Made by a program: the position numbers and the translations under genes
DNA from: Macrostomum hystrix
Taxonomy: Eukaryota; Platyhelminthes; Macrostomidae
Assembly (NCBI GenBank): GCA_950097015.1
Contig: CATNEN010000007.1
Location: 5,260,001 to 5,324,000 of the forward strand
DNA: 64,000 nt
Direction of reading: 5' to 3'
Notes under the pieces: generated by a model
What the model saw: only the letters and a program-made list of their open reading frames with translations
What the model was told of the DNA's origin: nothing
The model's database searches: none
Part shown: in pieces, positions 21,986 through 34,064 of the stretch
Layout of the letters: each line of letters begins with the position of its first letter
How positions within the stretch are numbered: position 1 is the first letter of the stretch

Positions 21986-22469
21986 TTAACTTAACTTTAT
22001 TGATTGAATGTATCCACTTTTTTAACAGTCGAATCTTAATTGTTTCTATCGTAAATTTTATTGCCAAACGGTTTTACTATCAAACTCAGTTGCCAATCGC
22101 CAATTACCGGTCCTTTGTTCTTCTATCACGTCTCTATATTAGCTTGCTGCAAAAATCAACTGCTTTATCAGCAATGTGGCAAAGTAAAAGTAATGATTTT
22201 CAAATAAATACTTCCAGTAGTACGTTGTACGTTTGTTAACGAGTTACAATAACTCATCTTATCAGTGTTTCCGATATGCAAAATTGAAACACCGGTGTTG
22301 TACGAATACAAGTCCGCGTACATGCATGAGCTTCACCACGCCTTTTAAGTTGCTTCATAACACAACGTTCCCATTTCCTTCTGACAACCAAAGTGCTATT
22401 CCCATTTGACACCCACACAGTTCCATTTCGTTTCACACACTATACAGTGCTGTCTCTGTCTCTCTCTCT

Positions 22470-23055
22470 GAGAAAACACCCACCTCACTCTCTGTCCCAA
22501 TGAAAACACCCACGTCTCATACTCTGCGCCTATGAAGACATCTACCTCACTCTCTGTCCCAATGAAAACACCCACCTCACTCTCTGCGCCGATGAAAACA
22601 CCCACCTAACTCTCTGTCCCTATGAAGACACCCACCTCACTCTCTGTCCCAATGAAAACACCCACCTCACTCTCTGCGCCGAAGAAAACACCCACCTCAC
22701 TCTCTGTCCCTATGAAGACACCCACCTCACTCTCTGTCCCAATGAAAACACCCACCTCACTGTCTGCGCCTATGAAAACACCCACCTCACTGTCTGCGCC
22801 TATGAAAACACCCACCTCACTCTCTGCGCCGATGAAAACACCCACCTCACTCTCTGCGCGATGAAAACACCCACCTCACTCTCTGCGCCAATGAAAACAC
22901 CCACCTCACTCTCTGCGCCGATGAAAACACCCACCTCACTGTCTGCGCCAATGAAAACACCCACCTCACTCTCTGCGCCGATGAAAACACCCACTTCACT
23001 CTCTGCGCCGATGAAAACACCCACCTCACTCTCTGCGCCTATGAAGACACCCTTG
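22470..23055. repeat. 30-bp minisatellite
   Basis: About 19 copies of a 30-bp unit, GAAAACACCCACCTCACT followed by CTCTGCGCC or CTCTGTCCC. Open frames on both strands (MKTPTSLSAP repeated) are by-products of the period. Confidence 0.95.
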
Positions 23056-23372
23056 CTGTGTCAGCTGAGCGAGAAACATTAAAGAAAAAAACAAATTTCC
23101 TAGTCTGTTTTATATGCACTGCTAATATAATATTGAATGGTGCCTGCTTCTTCATAACAAAGCACAATAGCCCCAATTCTGGTTGTAACAAGCGTGAACA
23201 GCTTAGCTCGATGATATTCAACTTTAGCCGTCTCATAGTCAGCTGTTGTTTGCATGTACTTTGAAGCCATAGAAGTAAATTAAAGCAGAAATTGTGAGTA
23301 TGAGGAGCATTATTGGCCCAGCAGATATAAAAAGAGAAAATCAAAATCAACAGTTTTAAGGCAGTTAATATA

Positions 23373-23533
23373 CCATTTCCACTCCAAGTCTGTCACAAGT
23401 AACTTCAAATCTGCCGTAGATAGCAGAAAGGCATACATTCAGCTCGCAAGTCGAGCGCCAACTTAAGAGTCTATGGTTAAAGCTCAGATCAATTCTGTCA
23501 AAAGTAACTTCAAATCTGTCCACTGAACAGATA
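23373..23533. repeat. Left terminal inverted repeat of Tc1/mariner element
   Basis: Begins CCATTTCCACTCCAAGTCTG and ends CTGAACAGATA. It is the reverse complement of 24883-25043 with only a few mismatches (for example CCATTT against CCTTTT). Confidence 0.95.
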
Positions 23534-23722
23534 GGGAGTTGAAACCAAAGCAGTAAAGACTAGAAAACTTCTTTATAGACAGACCCAGATTTTAACAGTG
23601 AAACTTATTCGTCTATGGCAATCTTACATATAAATTCTGTCACAAGTAAGTTCAAATCTGTCAGAGATATATATGTTGACAGCAAGGCGAGTTCACAACC
23701 ATTTTTTCTTGCCTTACCCACC

Positions 23723-24777
23723 ATGCCCTATGCAAGAATATGCTTAATAGACAGGCAGCGCCTGGTTAACAGCTACAACACTGGACGGGACTGGAGGAGA
23801 CTGGCCATTGACCTCGGAATCAAAAGGACCACCGCAAACTTGATCCTAAAGCGCTATCTAGAGGAAAACCGGACAGAATACAGAGCAAGAGGAGGGGCTA
23901 GACACGTGAAAGTAAGTGAACAGATGCTTCAAGCACTTCACCGGTATGTTGCTGAGAAGCCGACCATCACTTTTAGTGAAATGCGAGAGGCTGACTGTTG
24001 AATTTCCCGACGCACCCGCTGTTTCTACTCAATGCCTGAGCAAGAAGCTAGACGGTACTCTGATAACCTTAAAGGACGTCAGGCATGTGCACGCGGGCTG
24101 GAATGTGCCAGGCACCAAGGATGCGCGAGCGATGTACATGCAATGAATGATGAATGAGGGTCACCTTCAAGAGCATCTGATATACGTCGATGAATGTGGC
24201 TTTAACTTGTGGACTTCGCGGTCTAAAGGCTGGTCAGCTGCTAGCGATCGTGCTGTGCGAATTACCGATGGTCAGCGCGGTCCCAATGTCACCGTCGTTC
24301 TCGCAGTGAGTCCCCAGCTTGGATTGGTTCACTATGCATGTCACGTTGGTGGCTTCACAGAAGAACGCTTCACTGCATTCTGCTCGGAGGTGTCTGTACT
24401 TGTTGACGCACCATTCGTGATGGTGGCGGACAATGAGAGAGCCCACATCAACGTACTTCCGATGCAAAGGGAAGACCAAATCATACGTTTTCTACCCGTG
24501 TATTCTCCGTTTCTCAATGCGACTGAGATGGCCATCTCAGCACTGAAGGCCCCCAGTAAAGAGACGACTGACAGAACCGGCAGTGGTTAGAGAGCTGGGT
24601 GATCGCGCCGCCGCAGCGCAGGCTGCGATGACATTGCACAACTGGCGACTGAGCATTCTGATTCGCGAATTGCATGTCAGCATGCCTCATCTGACACATG
24701 ACCACTGCCTACGATGGCACCTGCACACGTTGAGTTACGGACAGGCCTGCTTGGATCGTCACGATATTTTTGCTTGA
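23723..24777 (+). pseudogene. Tc1/mariner-type transposase, broken by frameshifts and a stop
   Basis: The frame opens at the ATG at 23723 (MPYARICLIDRQRLV), with a helix-turn-helix region (DWRRLAIDLGIKRTTANLIL). It shifts frame near 23990, meets an in-frame TGA at 24144-24146, and continues with the DDE domain: YVDECGFNLWTSRSKGWS (first Asp), VMVADNERAH (second Asp) and LPVYSPFLNATE (Glu). About 31 residues lie between the second Asp and the Glu, slightly shorter than the common 34. A second frameshift near 24550-24560 precedes the C-terminal part (LHNWRLSILIRELH). No functional transposase can be read from this copy. Confidence 0.92.
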
Positions 24778-24882
24778 AATATCTATGCAACTGATTGACT
24801 GTAGCAGGCATGTTAGCATAGTGAATTACAGAATTTGTTGCTTTAATTTGAGAGCACTGTTCAAAATAAACCTTTGTTTCGT

Positions 24883-25043
24883 TATCTGTTCAGTGGACAG
24901 ATTTGAAGTTACTTTTGACAGAATTGATCTGAGCTTTAACCACAGACTCTTAAGTTGGCGCTCGGCTTGCGAGCTGAATGTATGCCTTTCTGCTATCTAC
25001 GGCAGATTTGAAGTTACTTGTGACAGACTTGGAGTGGAAAAGG
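24883..25043. repeat. Right terminal inverted repeat of Tc1/mariner element
   Basis: Begins TATCTGTTCAGTGGACAG and ends GGAGTGGAAAAGG, next to TA. It pairs with 23373-23533. Confidence 0.95.
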
Positions 25044-25324
25044 TATAGTTCAGCTATCTAATTAAACCCTATTCTATCTAATAGAGCAAAAAAAGAAAAT
25101 TCTAAGAAATCAATAAAAAAATAAACAATGACAAAAACAAAATATGCAAGAGCGGCCTTCACAACAGGGAGTGGAGTATTGCGGTGGATAAGATAATAAA
25201 AGGAAGGTGTGACAAGAGATTATAAAAAATCGGCAGACGAAACAAATCAAGGCACTGCAGTGGGTCCCGGGAGTGCGATAAACCCGATGAGAATCGCTTG
25301 CATGGTACGTAGCTCAAAAGCTCG

Positions 25325-27125
25325 CTAGGTCATTAGGTCCCTAGTTCACTAACTCCTAGATCATTAGGTCCTAGGTCATTAGGTCCCTAGTTCATTAACT
25401 CCTAGGTCATTAGGTCCTAGGTCATTAGGTCCCTGGTCATTAGGTCCCTGGTCATAGAGTCCCTGGTCATTAGGTCCCTTGTCATAAGTTCCCTGGTCAT
25501 TAGGTCCCTGGTCATAAGGTGCCTGGTCATAAGGTCCCTGGTCATTAGGTCCCTGGTGATAAGGTCCCTGGTAACTAAGTCCCTGGTGATAAGGTGCCTG
25601 GTCATAAGGTCCCTGGTGATAAGGTCCCTGGTCATTAGGTCCCTGGTCATAAGGTCCCTTGTCATAAGTTACCTGGTCAATAGGTCCCTGGTCATAAGGT
25701 GCCTGGTCATAAGGTCTCTGGTCATTAGGTCCCTGGTGATAAGGTCCCTGGTCATTAGGTCCCTGGTCATAGAGTCCCTGGTCATTAGGTCCCTTGTCAA
25801 AAGTTCCCTGGTCATTAGGTCCCTGGTAACTAGGTCCCTGGTGATAAGATGCCTGGTCATAAGGTCCCTTGTCATAAGGTGCCTGGTCATAAGGTCCCTG
25901 GTCATTAGGTCCCTGGTGATAAGGTCCCTGGTAACTAGGTCCCTGGTGATAAGATGCCTGGTCATAAGGTCCCTTGTCATAAGTTCCCTGGTCAATAGGT
26001 CCCTGGTCATAAGGTGCCTGGTCATAAGGTCCCTGGTCATTAGGTCCCTGGTGATAAGGTCCCTGGTAACTAGGTCCCTGGTGATAAGATGCCTGGTCAT
26101 TAGGTCCCTTGTCATAAGTTCCCTGGTCAATAGGTCCCTTGTCATAAGGTCCCTGGTAACTAGGTCCCTGGTGATAAGGTGCCTGGTCATAAGGTCCCTG
26201 GTCATAAGGTCCCTGGTCATTTGGTCCCTGGTCATAGAGTCCCTGGTCATTAGGTCCCTTGTCATAAGTTCCCTGGTCATTAGTTCCCTGGTCATAAGGT
26301 CCCTTGTCATAAGTCCCTGGTCAATAGGTCCCTGGTCATAAGGTGCCTGGTCATAAGGTCCCTGGTCATTAGGTCCCTGGTGATAAGGTCCCTGGTCATA
26401 AGGTCCCTTGTCATAAGTTTCCTGGTCAATAGGTCCCTGGTCATAAGGTGCCTGGTCATAAGGTCCCTGGTCATTAGGTCCCTGGTGATAAGGTCCCTGG
26501 TAACTAGGTCCCTGGTGATAAGGTGCCTGGTCAATAGGTCCCTGGTCATAAGGTGCCTGGTCATAAGGTCCCTTGTCATAAGGTGCCTGGTCATAAGGTC
26601 CCTGGTCATAAGGTGCCTGGTCATAAGGTCCCTGGTCATTCGGTCCCTTGTGATAAGGTCCCTGGTAACTAGGTCCCTGGTGATATGGTGCCTGGTCATA
26701 AGGTCCCTGGTCATAAGGTGCCTGGTCATAAGGTCCCTGGTCATAAGGTCCCTGGTCATAAGGTCCCTGGTCATAAGGTCCCTGGTCATAAGGTCCCTGG
26801 TCATAAGGTCCCTGGTGAGAAGGTGCCTGGTCATTAGGTCCCTTGTCATTAGGTCCCTGGTCATCAGGTCCCCCGTCATAAGGTCCCTGGTCATAAGGTC
26901 CCTGGTGATAAGGTCCCTGGTAACTAGGTCCCTGGTGATAAGGTCCCTGGTAACTAGGTCCCTGGTGATAAGGTGCCTGGTCATAAGGTCCCTGGTCATA
27001 AGGTCCCTGGTCAAAAGGTCCCTGGTGAGAAGGTCCCTGGTCATTAGGTCCCTGGTCATAAGGTCACCAGTCATATGGTACCTGGTCATAAAATTTGGTC
27101 ATAAGGCTAGGTCATTAGGTTCTAG
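25325..27125. repeat. 15-bp satellite-like array, 1.8 kb
   Basis: Roughly 118 copies of GGTCCCTGGTCATAA with many single-base variants (CATT, GATA, AACTA, CAATA, CTTG, GTGCC). Variant blocks such as TAACTAGGTCCCTGGTGATA recur at multiples of 15 bp, giving an irregular higher-order structure. Open frames on both strands (MTRDL or LVIRS repeats) are artefacts of the period. 27125-27530 is unique sequence with no recognisable gene. Confidence 0.97.
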
Positions 27126-27534
27126 ATCATAGTGCGCCCAGGTCCCTCTATGCAAAAAGTAGTGTAAAGCTGTGAAAAGTCTCAGCTCGTGTGTCACACG
27201 ACATGCTGAGAACTGAAAGCAGAGAAAACATGGGTAAAGCGACTGTAAGAGTCGCAAGAATGTGTAAGACAAAAGAGGCTCTTTCGCTGGCAAGGAGGCA
27301 AACTTGATACCAACCGGTGCAGCAAAACGAGTGGGCCTGCAAGGCATTCACTGAGTGCACTGTTGAGAGACAGCTGTTGAGAAGTACTTCATTAGATAGT
27401 TCATTTTATAGTATTTTTTCAATATTGGCAAATAGCTTTTCTAAACAAATTTTGTCACTTTCTGTTAATTAATTTTTTAACTTTAAACAAGTAGACGAAA
27501 GATTAAGGAATGAGAATTATGAACGATTATGGAT

Positions 27535-27620
27535 TCTTTGGGAATTAGAAGTCTTCGGGATTTGAAGTCTTAGGGAATTAGAAGTCTTTGGGAATTAGAA
27601 GTCTTTGGGAATAAAACGTT
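27535..27620. repeat. Short 18-bp degenerate repeat
   Basis: About five copies of GGGAATTAGAAGTCTTTG and close variants, downstream of the ELOVL gene. Confidence 0.75.
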
Positions 27621-27846
27621 TTAGAGAGGATAAAAGTTTATATAGGGAAGATGAAGGATTAGCGAATACGAAGGATTGGGTAAGATGAAGGATCATGGAA
27701 TTATTTAGTCCTAAGGCAACACGAAAGTCCGTACAGTAATGCAATCTATGTAGAGAAAGGACAAAATGTCCCAATGATTCTGCATCATTCGACGCAGTGT
27801 TCGATTCGCTATTGTGTTGCTGATACGTTTTTGTTCTTCTCCAGTT

Positions 27847-30531
27847 TCACAGATGCTTCTTCGAGGTGCCGTTGCTGACATGCCCATTGGCTCGACCGTT
27901 GGTGCTCTGTAATGCAGGGGAGTGTGGAATTTAGTGCTGAGATCTGATTGGCTGAGGCAAATCACGTGGTTAGCCAGGGAATATTTAGTAAGTCAAACAA
28001 GAAAAGGATTCCCCACAAGCGTGTCTAAAAATAGCAACAACCCGTCATCATGCAGTCACTGCGCCTTTTTTTATCAGTGAGCTCTAAAAGAAAAGCTGAG
28101 TGACTCACTTTGGTGGCCTCCCTATTGCGCACATTCGTCCTCGTGACATATTCCTTGTGATAGAAGTTGGCGAACAGGGCGATCATAGACACGCCGTAGA
28201 CCATGCCGGTGTACTCCATCCAGATTGGCACGGCGCCGCAGCCGGTTAGAAGCGAGTGCGTGCCAACCAGCATGCCGATGAAGAATTGAATCTGCGGGCA
28301 TTGGTGACAGATTGGGTGGCTGAGCTCGAGGCTGTGAATCCATGATTCCAAGATTCGGGATTTCCATAATTTGTGATTTCCATGATTTGGGATTTCCATG
28401 ATTTGGGATTTCCATGATTTGGGATTTCCATGATTTGGCATTTCCAAGATTTGGGATTTGGGATTTCCACGATTTGGGATTTCCATGATTTGGGATTTCT
28501 ATGATTAGGGGAATTTATCATTTGGGAATTTTCATGATTTGGGATTTCTTAGAATAAGGATTTCCATAATTTGGGATTTCCATAATTCAGAATTTCCATG
28601 ATTTGAGATTTCCATAATTTGGGATTTCCATGATTTGGGATTTCCATGATTTGGGGAATTCTATGATTTGGCAATTTTAATGATTTGGGATTTCCATGAT
28701 TCAGAATTTCCATAATTTGGGATTTCCATGATTTGGGGATTTTTATGATGAAAGATTTCCACGATTTAGGATTTCTATGATAAAGAGATTTCAGTGAATT
28801 GGGGATTTCCATGATTTAGGATTTCCATAGTTTCGGAATTTCCATGATTTGTGATTTCCATGATTTGGGATTTCCATAATTTGAGATTTTCGTGATTTGG
28901 GATTTATATTTTTGGGAATTTCCATGACTTGGGATTTCCATGATTTGGGATTTCCATGATTTTGTGACTTCCATGATTTGGGATTTCCATGATTTGGGAT
29001 TTACATGATTTGGGATTTACATGATTTAGGATTCGGCATTTCAGTGATTTTGGAAACTCGCGAGTTGCCAACTGAGGAATCGCAGGTTCGCGAGCCCAAC
29101 ACTCACCAGCTGCAGTCTGGTGAGGTACCTCTTCCACCAGAGGAACTTCTGCACCGCCTCTCCCAACGAGCTCAACCCATAGTAGGTGTACATCAGCACG
29201 TGGATGAAGGAGTTGATCATGGCGCCGAGGAAGGACGAGCCACCGGCGACCCACTTGACCCCGATCCACCAGATGGGGAACATTGTGGCGTGGTGGTACA
29301 GGTGCAGGAAGCTGATCTGTGTGTTTTTCTTGCGCAGCACAAAGAACATTGTGTCCATAAACTCGATACACTTTGAGAAGTAGTACCACCAGAGCGCCTT
29401 CGCGATGCGCACCTCGTAGGGATTGTCCGAGTAGTCGATGTGCTGACACAGGTAGTTGTAGTTGCGCTGCCACGAGCAGTACAGCAGCTGAAGTCAGGGG
29501 AGAAGCGAGGGCAACTGTTTTTTGAGATTGGGATCAATCTGAGGTTTTTTTAGGTTGGGATAGGAATACGGATCTGTCTGGGGATTTTGCAGGTTGGGAT
29601 CAATGTGAGGATCTTGCGGGTTGGGATCAATCTGGTGATCTTGGAGGTTGGGATCAATCTGACGATCCTGGAGGTTGGGATCAATCTGGGGATCTTGGAG
29701 GTTGGGATCAATCTGACGATCCTGGAGGTTGGGATCAATCTGGGGATCTTGGAGGTTGGGATCAATCTGGGGATCTTGGAGGTTGGAATCAGTCTGGGGA
29801 TCTTGGAGGTTGGGATCAATCTGGCGATCCTGGAGGTTGGGATCAGTCTGGTGATCCTGGAGGCTGGGATCAGTCTGGTGATCTTGGAGGTTGGGATCAG
29901 TCAGAGGATCTTGGAGGTTGGAATCAATCTGGGGATCCTGGAGGTTGAGATCAATCTGGTGATCTTGGAAGTGGTGAGCAATAAGGATTCAATCCAGGGA
30001 TCCTAAATCCTTGTGCGGATTAACCTCGCAGGTGATTTTTTCTCGTGAAATGACCATTGCGACCTTTCTTGAACCTTGAATAGATTTTACTTCATGGAAA
30101 TCCTGCAAGCTACTCATAGTAGGTGGATTAGGAAAGCCGCTGGGATCAAGCGGATCCAAGGCGAAATGGGAAGAACATATTTAATTGTAAATGTCACCTC
30201 GGAGAAGATGTGAAAGTTGAGCACTACCAGGCAGATGTTGTAGGCGAACAATGGCCAGCGAAGGCTGAAGGGCGGCCTGTTGGCCATGAGGCGCTGGCCC
30301 ACCTTAACAGCGATCAGGTAGCCGAACATGAGCGCCCAGGTGGGCCAGTAGGATTGCATCAGAGGCCAGTCCGCCACTCGGTTATCTGCGCGAGACGAAA
30401 TTAAAAAATACGCATTGCTAATGAAATTCTGATCTCGAATAAGCCGGGAAGGAGCAGAACTCACCGGCCTTGCTCAGCCATAGCAAGTATAAATCGTAGA
30501 AGTGTGTCGCCTGGTCTAAAACAACCTCCAT
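27847..30531 (-). CDS. ELOVL4-like very-long-chain fatty acid elongase (3-ketoacyl-CoA synthase), complete
   Basis: An ER membrane enzyme that condenses malonyl-CoA with long-chain acyl-CoA. Five exons, in order: 30465-30531 (ATG at 30531), 30198-30385, 29107-29487, 28109-28291 and 27847-27906. All introns are GT-AG and the phases agree, giving 292 residues. Motifs: [13 protein letters not shown] (ELOVL4-type N-terminal loop), [17 protein letters not shown] (about 124), the catalytic histidine box HLYHH (147-151), [11 protein letters not shown], and [14 protein letters not shown]. The last exon encodes a Gly/Asn/Ser-rich tail ending SKKHL, so KKHL sits as a C-terminal di-lysine ER retrieval signal. 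If the exon-4 donor (AAA|GTGAGT) is not used, the frame reads on into a different 27-residue tail ending CCYF. Introns 2 and 3 are filled by minisatellites. Confidence 0.95.
28345..29035. repeat. 16-bp minisatellite in ELOVL intron 3
   Basis: About 40 copies of GATTTGGGATTTCCAT, imperfect (TAATTTG, TGATTCAG, TTCTATG variants). It fills most of the intron between ELOVL exons 3 and 4. Confidence 0.93.
29545..29975. repeat. 27-bp minisatellite in ELOVL intron 2
   Basis: About 15 copies of a 27-bp unit, GGTTGGGATCAATCTGG plus GGATCTTGGA, with CGATCC and TGATCT variants. It lies between ELOVL exons 2 and 3. Confidence 0.93.
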
Positions 30532-31719
30532 TATTCAGGCTGTGTGAATTCTAACAAGATAATCGCTCTAAACGGACAAGTTTCGGAGTAACAGTTTTTA
30601 ACCGGTCTAAAGATGAGGCACATGCAGATGCTGCAACAGAGAAGGAGGGATTCTATAGCAACTGCTGGGCTTCGCTTTATAGGCAGGAAAGCCATGAAAG
30701 GATTTGTACTGGCCGCGTCGCCTCCCCCACGCGTGCTGGGGAGATGGCAAAGGATAGGAAAATAGTGGGGCTGCGCAACGGTGCGGCCCAGAGGCAGAAA
30801 ATGTAAGGCCGGGGCGGCGGGATGGGGGTACTGGCAGCGCACACAATAGCCCGTCTCCAAGAGGTTTAGATCCTGTCTCTAACAGTCTCAGCTCACACGG
30901 TGACCTCGGCTCCAAACTGGAGTGTACACAACTTGGCCCACTCCAATGCTTCCACCTTTCTGATTATTTCACCAACCTCACCGCCGTCACTCAACCCCAG
31001 GTCTCGGCCTCCCTTTCTGCCACTGGCCCGACCCCCACGGGTGGTTGGAAGCGACGCGGTAGTCATGACAACGATTGAAAGTTTTACGGAGAAGGAGAGC
31101 TCAAAGCGCGGAGTCCAACCCGGAGGCAGGTTGAGCAAGAAACAATGGCGCGCAGAGTTTTTCAAAAGTGCACATTTTCTTCTTTAACAGCCGCTGCTGG
31201 CATTGTTTAAAGCAGAAATCCCCGCTTTGTCCTGACAGCCGAGCCGGTAATGACCGACATTGCCAGCTGTCAGAGACTGTAAGATGAAATACAACAAGAC
31301 AGTAAACGCCTTAGCCGTGATTTTTACACCACCTGAGCAGTCGTGGCACGCAGGTCGGGTCGTGTATTTTTAGCATGGTTCATTGAAGACAAAAAGCACA
31401 TCAAACAGGGTAGATGATTCGCGCTAAACTGAATCTATGGAAACCCCAAATTTTAAATGCTTTGTGCAATCGAAGGCGCATAGACATTATCATGCATCCA
31501 ATAAAGCTTGGTGATTTTTCAATGCAGATTTGAAATAAGAGGCAACAAAGATAAATTTTAGTCTACAGTGTTACGTCATTAAATGTTTTTTAGCCCTTCG
31601 TCTCTAAGAATAAGGCTAAACTACAAGATAGATTACCTAATTCCTGTGTGAGTTGGGAAGCTCAATTCTTAAACAAGGAAGGTCATTTGACACGCCATAA
31701 ATTAGGACAAAAGGGTCAG

Positions 31720-33270
31720 TCGACCTCCCTGATACATGGATTGGGAGTCAGTTCTCCCTGATACATGGATTGGGAGTCAGTTCTCCCTGATATATGGATT
31801 GGGAGTCAGTTCTCCCTGATACATGGATTGGGAGTCAGTTCTCCCTGATATATGGATTGGGAGTCAGTTCTACCTGATACAAGGATTGGGAGTCAGTTCT
31901 CCCTGATATATGGATTGGGAGTCAGTTCTCCCTGATACAAGGATTGGGAGTCAGTTCTCCCTGATATATGGATTGGGAGTCAGTTCTCCCTGATATATGG
32001 ATTGGGAGTCAGTTCTCCCTGATACATGGATTGGGAGTCAGTTCTCCCTGATATATGGATTGGGAGTCAGTTCTCCCTGATATATGGATTGGGAGTCAGT
32101 TCTCCCTGATACATGGATTGGGAGTCAGTTCTCCCTGATATATGGATTGGGAGTCAGTTCTCCCTGATATATGGATTGGGAGTCAGTTCTCCCTGATATA
32201 TGGATTGGGAGTCAGTTCTCCCTGATATATGGATTGGGAGTCAGTTCTCCCTGATATATGGATTGGGAGTCAGTTCTCCCTGATACATGGATTGGGAGTC
32301 AGTTCTCCCTGATATATGGATTGGGAGTCAGTTCTACCTGATACAAGGATTGGGAGTCAGTTCTCCCTGATATATGGATTGGGAGTCAGTTCTCCCTGAT
32401 ACAAGGATTGGGAGTCAGTTCTCCCTGATATATGGATTGGGAGTCAGTTCTCCCTGATATATGGATTGGGAGTCAGTTCTCCCTGATACAGGGATTGGGA
32501 GTCAGTTCTCCCTGATATATGGATTGGGAGTCAGTTCTCCCTGATATATGGATTGGGAGTCAGTTCTCCCTGATATATGGATTGGGAGTCAGTTCTCCCT
32601 GATACATGGATTGGGAGTCAGTTCTCCCTGATATATGGATTGGGAGTCAGTTCTCCCTGATATATGGATTGGGAGTCAGTTCTCCCTGATACATGGATTG
32701 GGAGTCAGTTCTCCCTGATATATGGATTGGGAGTCAGTTCTCCCTGATACAAGGATTGGGAGTCAGTTCTCCCTGATATATTGATCAGGAGTCAGTTCTC
32801 CCTGATACATGGATTGGGAGTCAGTTCTCCCTGATATATGGATTGGGAGTCAGTTCTCCCTGATATATTGATCAGGAGTCAGTTCTCCCTGATATATTGA
32901 TCAGGAGTCAGTTCTCCCTGATATATGGATTGGGAGTCAGTTCTCCCTGATATATGGATTGGGAGTCAGTTCTCCCTGATATATTGATCAGGAGTCAGTT
33001 CTCCCTGATACATGGATTGGGAGTCAGTTCTCCCTGGTACATTGATTGGGAGTCAGTTCTCCCTGGTACAGGGATTGGGAGTCAGTTCTCCCTGGTACAT
33101 GGATTGGGAGTCAGTTCTCCCTGGTACATGGATTGGGAGTCAGTTCTCCCTGATATATGGATTGGGAGTCAGTTCTCCCTGGTACAGGGATTGGGAGTCA
33201 GTTCTCCCTGGTACATGGATTGGGAGTCAGTTCTCCCTGATACATGGATTGGGAGTTAGTTGACCTCCCC
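31720..33270. repeat. 29-bp minisatellite, 1.5 kb, with 464-bp higher-order duplication
   Basis: About 53 copies of a 29-bp unit, GGGAGTCAGTTCTCCCTGAT plus ATATGGATT. The rare variant TACCTGATACAAGG occurs at 31871 and 32335, exactly 16 units apart, and the following units match in order, so a block was duplicated. 30532-31719 upstream holds no gene I can support. Confidence 0.97.
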
Positions 33271-33386
33271 GTACGGGTTAGGGGTGAGTTGAAACCTACT
33301 TACTATATACAAGCGTATTAGAATCTTAGGAAGGTCACCAGGAGACACAATAGAGATGGAACAGATACTGGGTCATTGGTTGGAGT

Positions 33387-34064
33387 TCAGGTCCTCTGGT
33401 CCACCTGAGCGGTCACCAGGTGCACCGACCGGCCAGTCAGCGGGCACTGGCGCCGGCTGTGCGAAATGCCAGCGAATCCTGCGACCTCCAGAGCCGCCAG
33501 GCTGTCCAGCAGGTCCGGCCGGCGCAGCTGGGCCACCAGCCGGCCTGTGAGCTGGCAGTCGGCGGCAACAACCAGGCGGCCGTCCGCACGGAGCACCCGG
33601 TAGGCTTCGGTGTAGACGCCGAGCAGCTGGTCGCGCGGCATGACGCCGACACAGTTGACGTGGGCCACCAGGTGGCAGGAGCCGGTGGCCACCGGCAGCA
33701 GGTCGTCCGCCCGGCAGCGGAACAGCCGGCAGCCGGAGGAGCCGAGTCTGGCCAGGGCCAGCTTCACCGCCGCGCTACTGGCGTCGACGCCGATCAGACG
33801 AAGCTCAGCCACCGGTCGCAGTCGGCGCAGCTCGGCGAGGGTGTAGCCGGCGCCAAAGCCCAGCTCGAGGCAGGTGGCCGGGCCAGCCGCGGGCGAGGGC
33901 AACAATTCGGCGCAGGCCTCGGCGCACAGGCGGGAGGCATGTCGCTGCTCGGAGCAGGCCCAACGAAATGCCAGCGCGGCGAAGCGGGCATCTTCAGCCG
34001 GGCAGGCATAGTTGGCCAGCAGCCAGCGGCGCAGCAGCGCTGGCAGCGAGGCCGAGAGTAGCAT
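33387..34064 (-). CDS. Class I SAM-dependent methyltransferase, single exon
   Basis: 225 residues from the ATG at 34064, GC-rich in an AT-rich surrounding. Motif I is LELGFGAGYT (about 66-75), the glycine-rich SAM-binding loop. IGVDASS (about 91-97) is the strand-2 acidic residue that binds the ribose hydroxyls. CRADDLLPVATGSCHLVAHV is the strand-4 region, and EAYRVLRADGRLVVAADC is the typical post-IV segment of the Methyltransf_11/25 type. The C-terminal part resembles small-molecule methyltransferases of the arsenite or UbiE type only in a general way; the substrate cannot be read from the sequence. There are no introns or targeting signal that I can defend. It could be an intronless retrocopy or a transferred gene. 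Confidence 0.85.
   Translation of the reverse strand: MLLSASLPALLRRWLLANYACPAEDARFAALAFRWACSEQRHASRLCAEACAELLPSPAAGPATCLELGFGAGYTLAELRRLRPVAELRLIGVDASSAAVKLALARLGSSGCRLFRCRADDLLPVATGSCHLVAHVNCVGVMPRDQLLGVYTEAYRVLRADGRLVVAADCQLTGRLVAQLRRPDLLDSLAALEVAGFAGISHSRRQCPLTGRSVHLVTAQVDQRT

Larger units (their letters stand above)
23373..25043 (+). mobile_element. Tc1/mariner-type DNA transposon, 161-bp TIRs, decayed
   Basis: The element is 1,671 bp, flanked by TA dinucleotides (23371-23372 and 25044-25045) as expected for the IS630-Tc1-mariner superfamily. The terminal inverted repeats at 23373-23533 and 24883-25043 are almost identical. Each TIR contains two copies of a sub-terminal word like AAGTAACTTCAAATCTG. 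A third copy, with AAGTAAGTTC, lies at 23643-23663 on the left only. This resembles the IR/DR transposase-binding layout. The transposase gene inside is broken. Confidence 0.93.

Noticed and set aside
25417-27132. Several frames over 200 codons (MTRDL, LVIRS repeats)
   Set aside because: A product of the 15-bp array; no non-repetitive domain.
33394-34061. Plus-strand frames of up to 213 codons opposite the methyltransferase
   Set aside because: Shadow of the GC-rich minus-strand gene, which has clear SAM-binding motifs.
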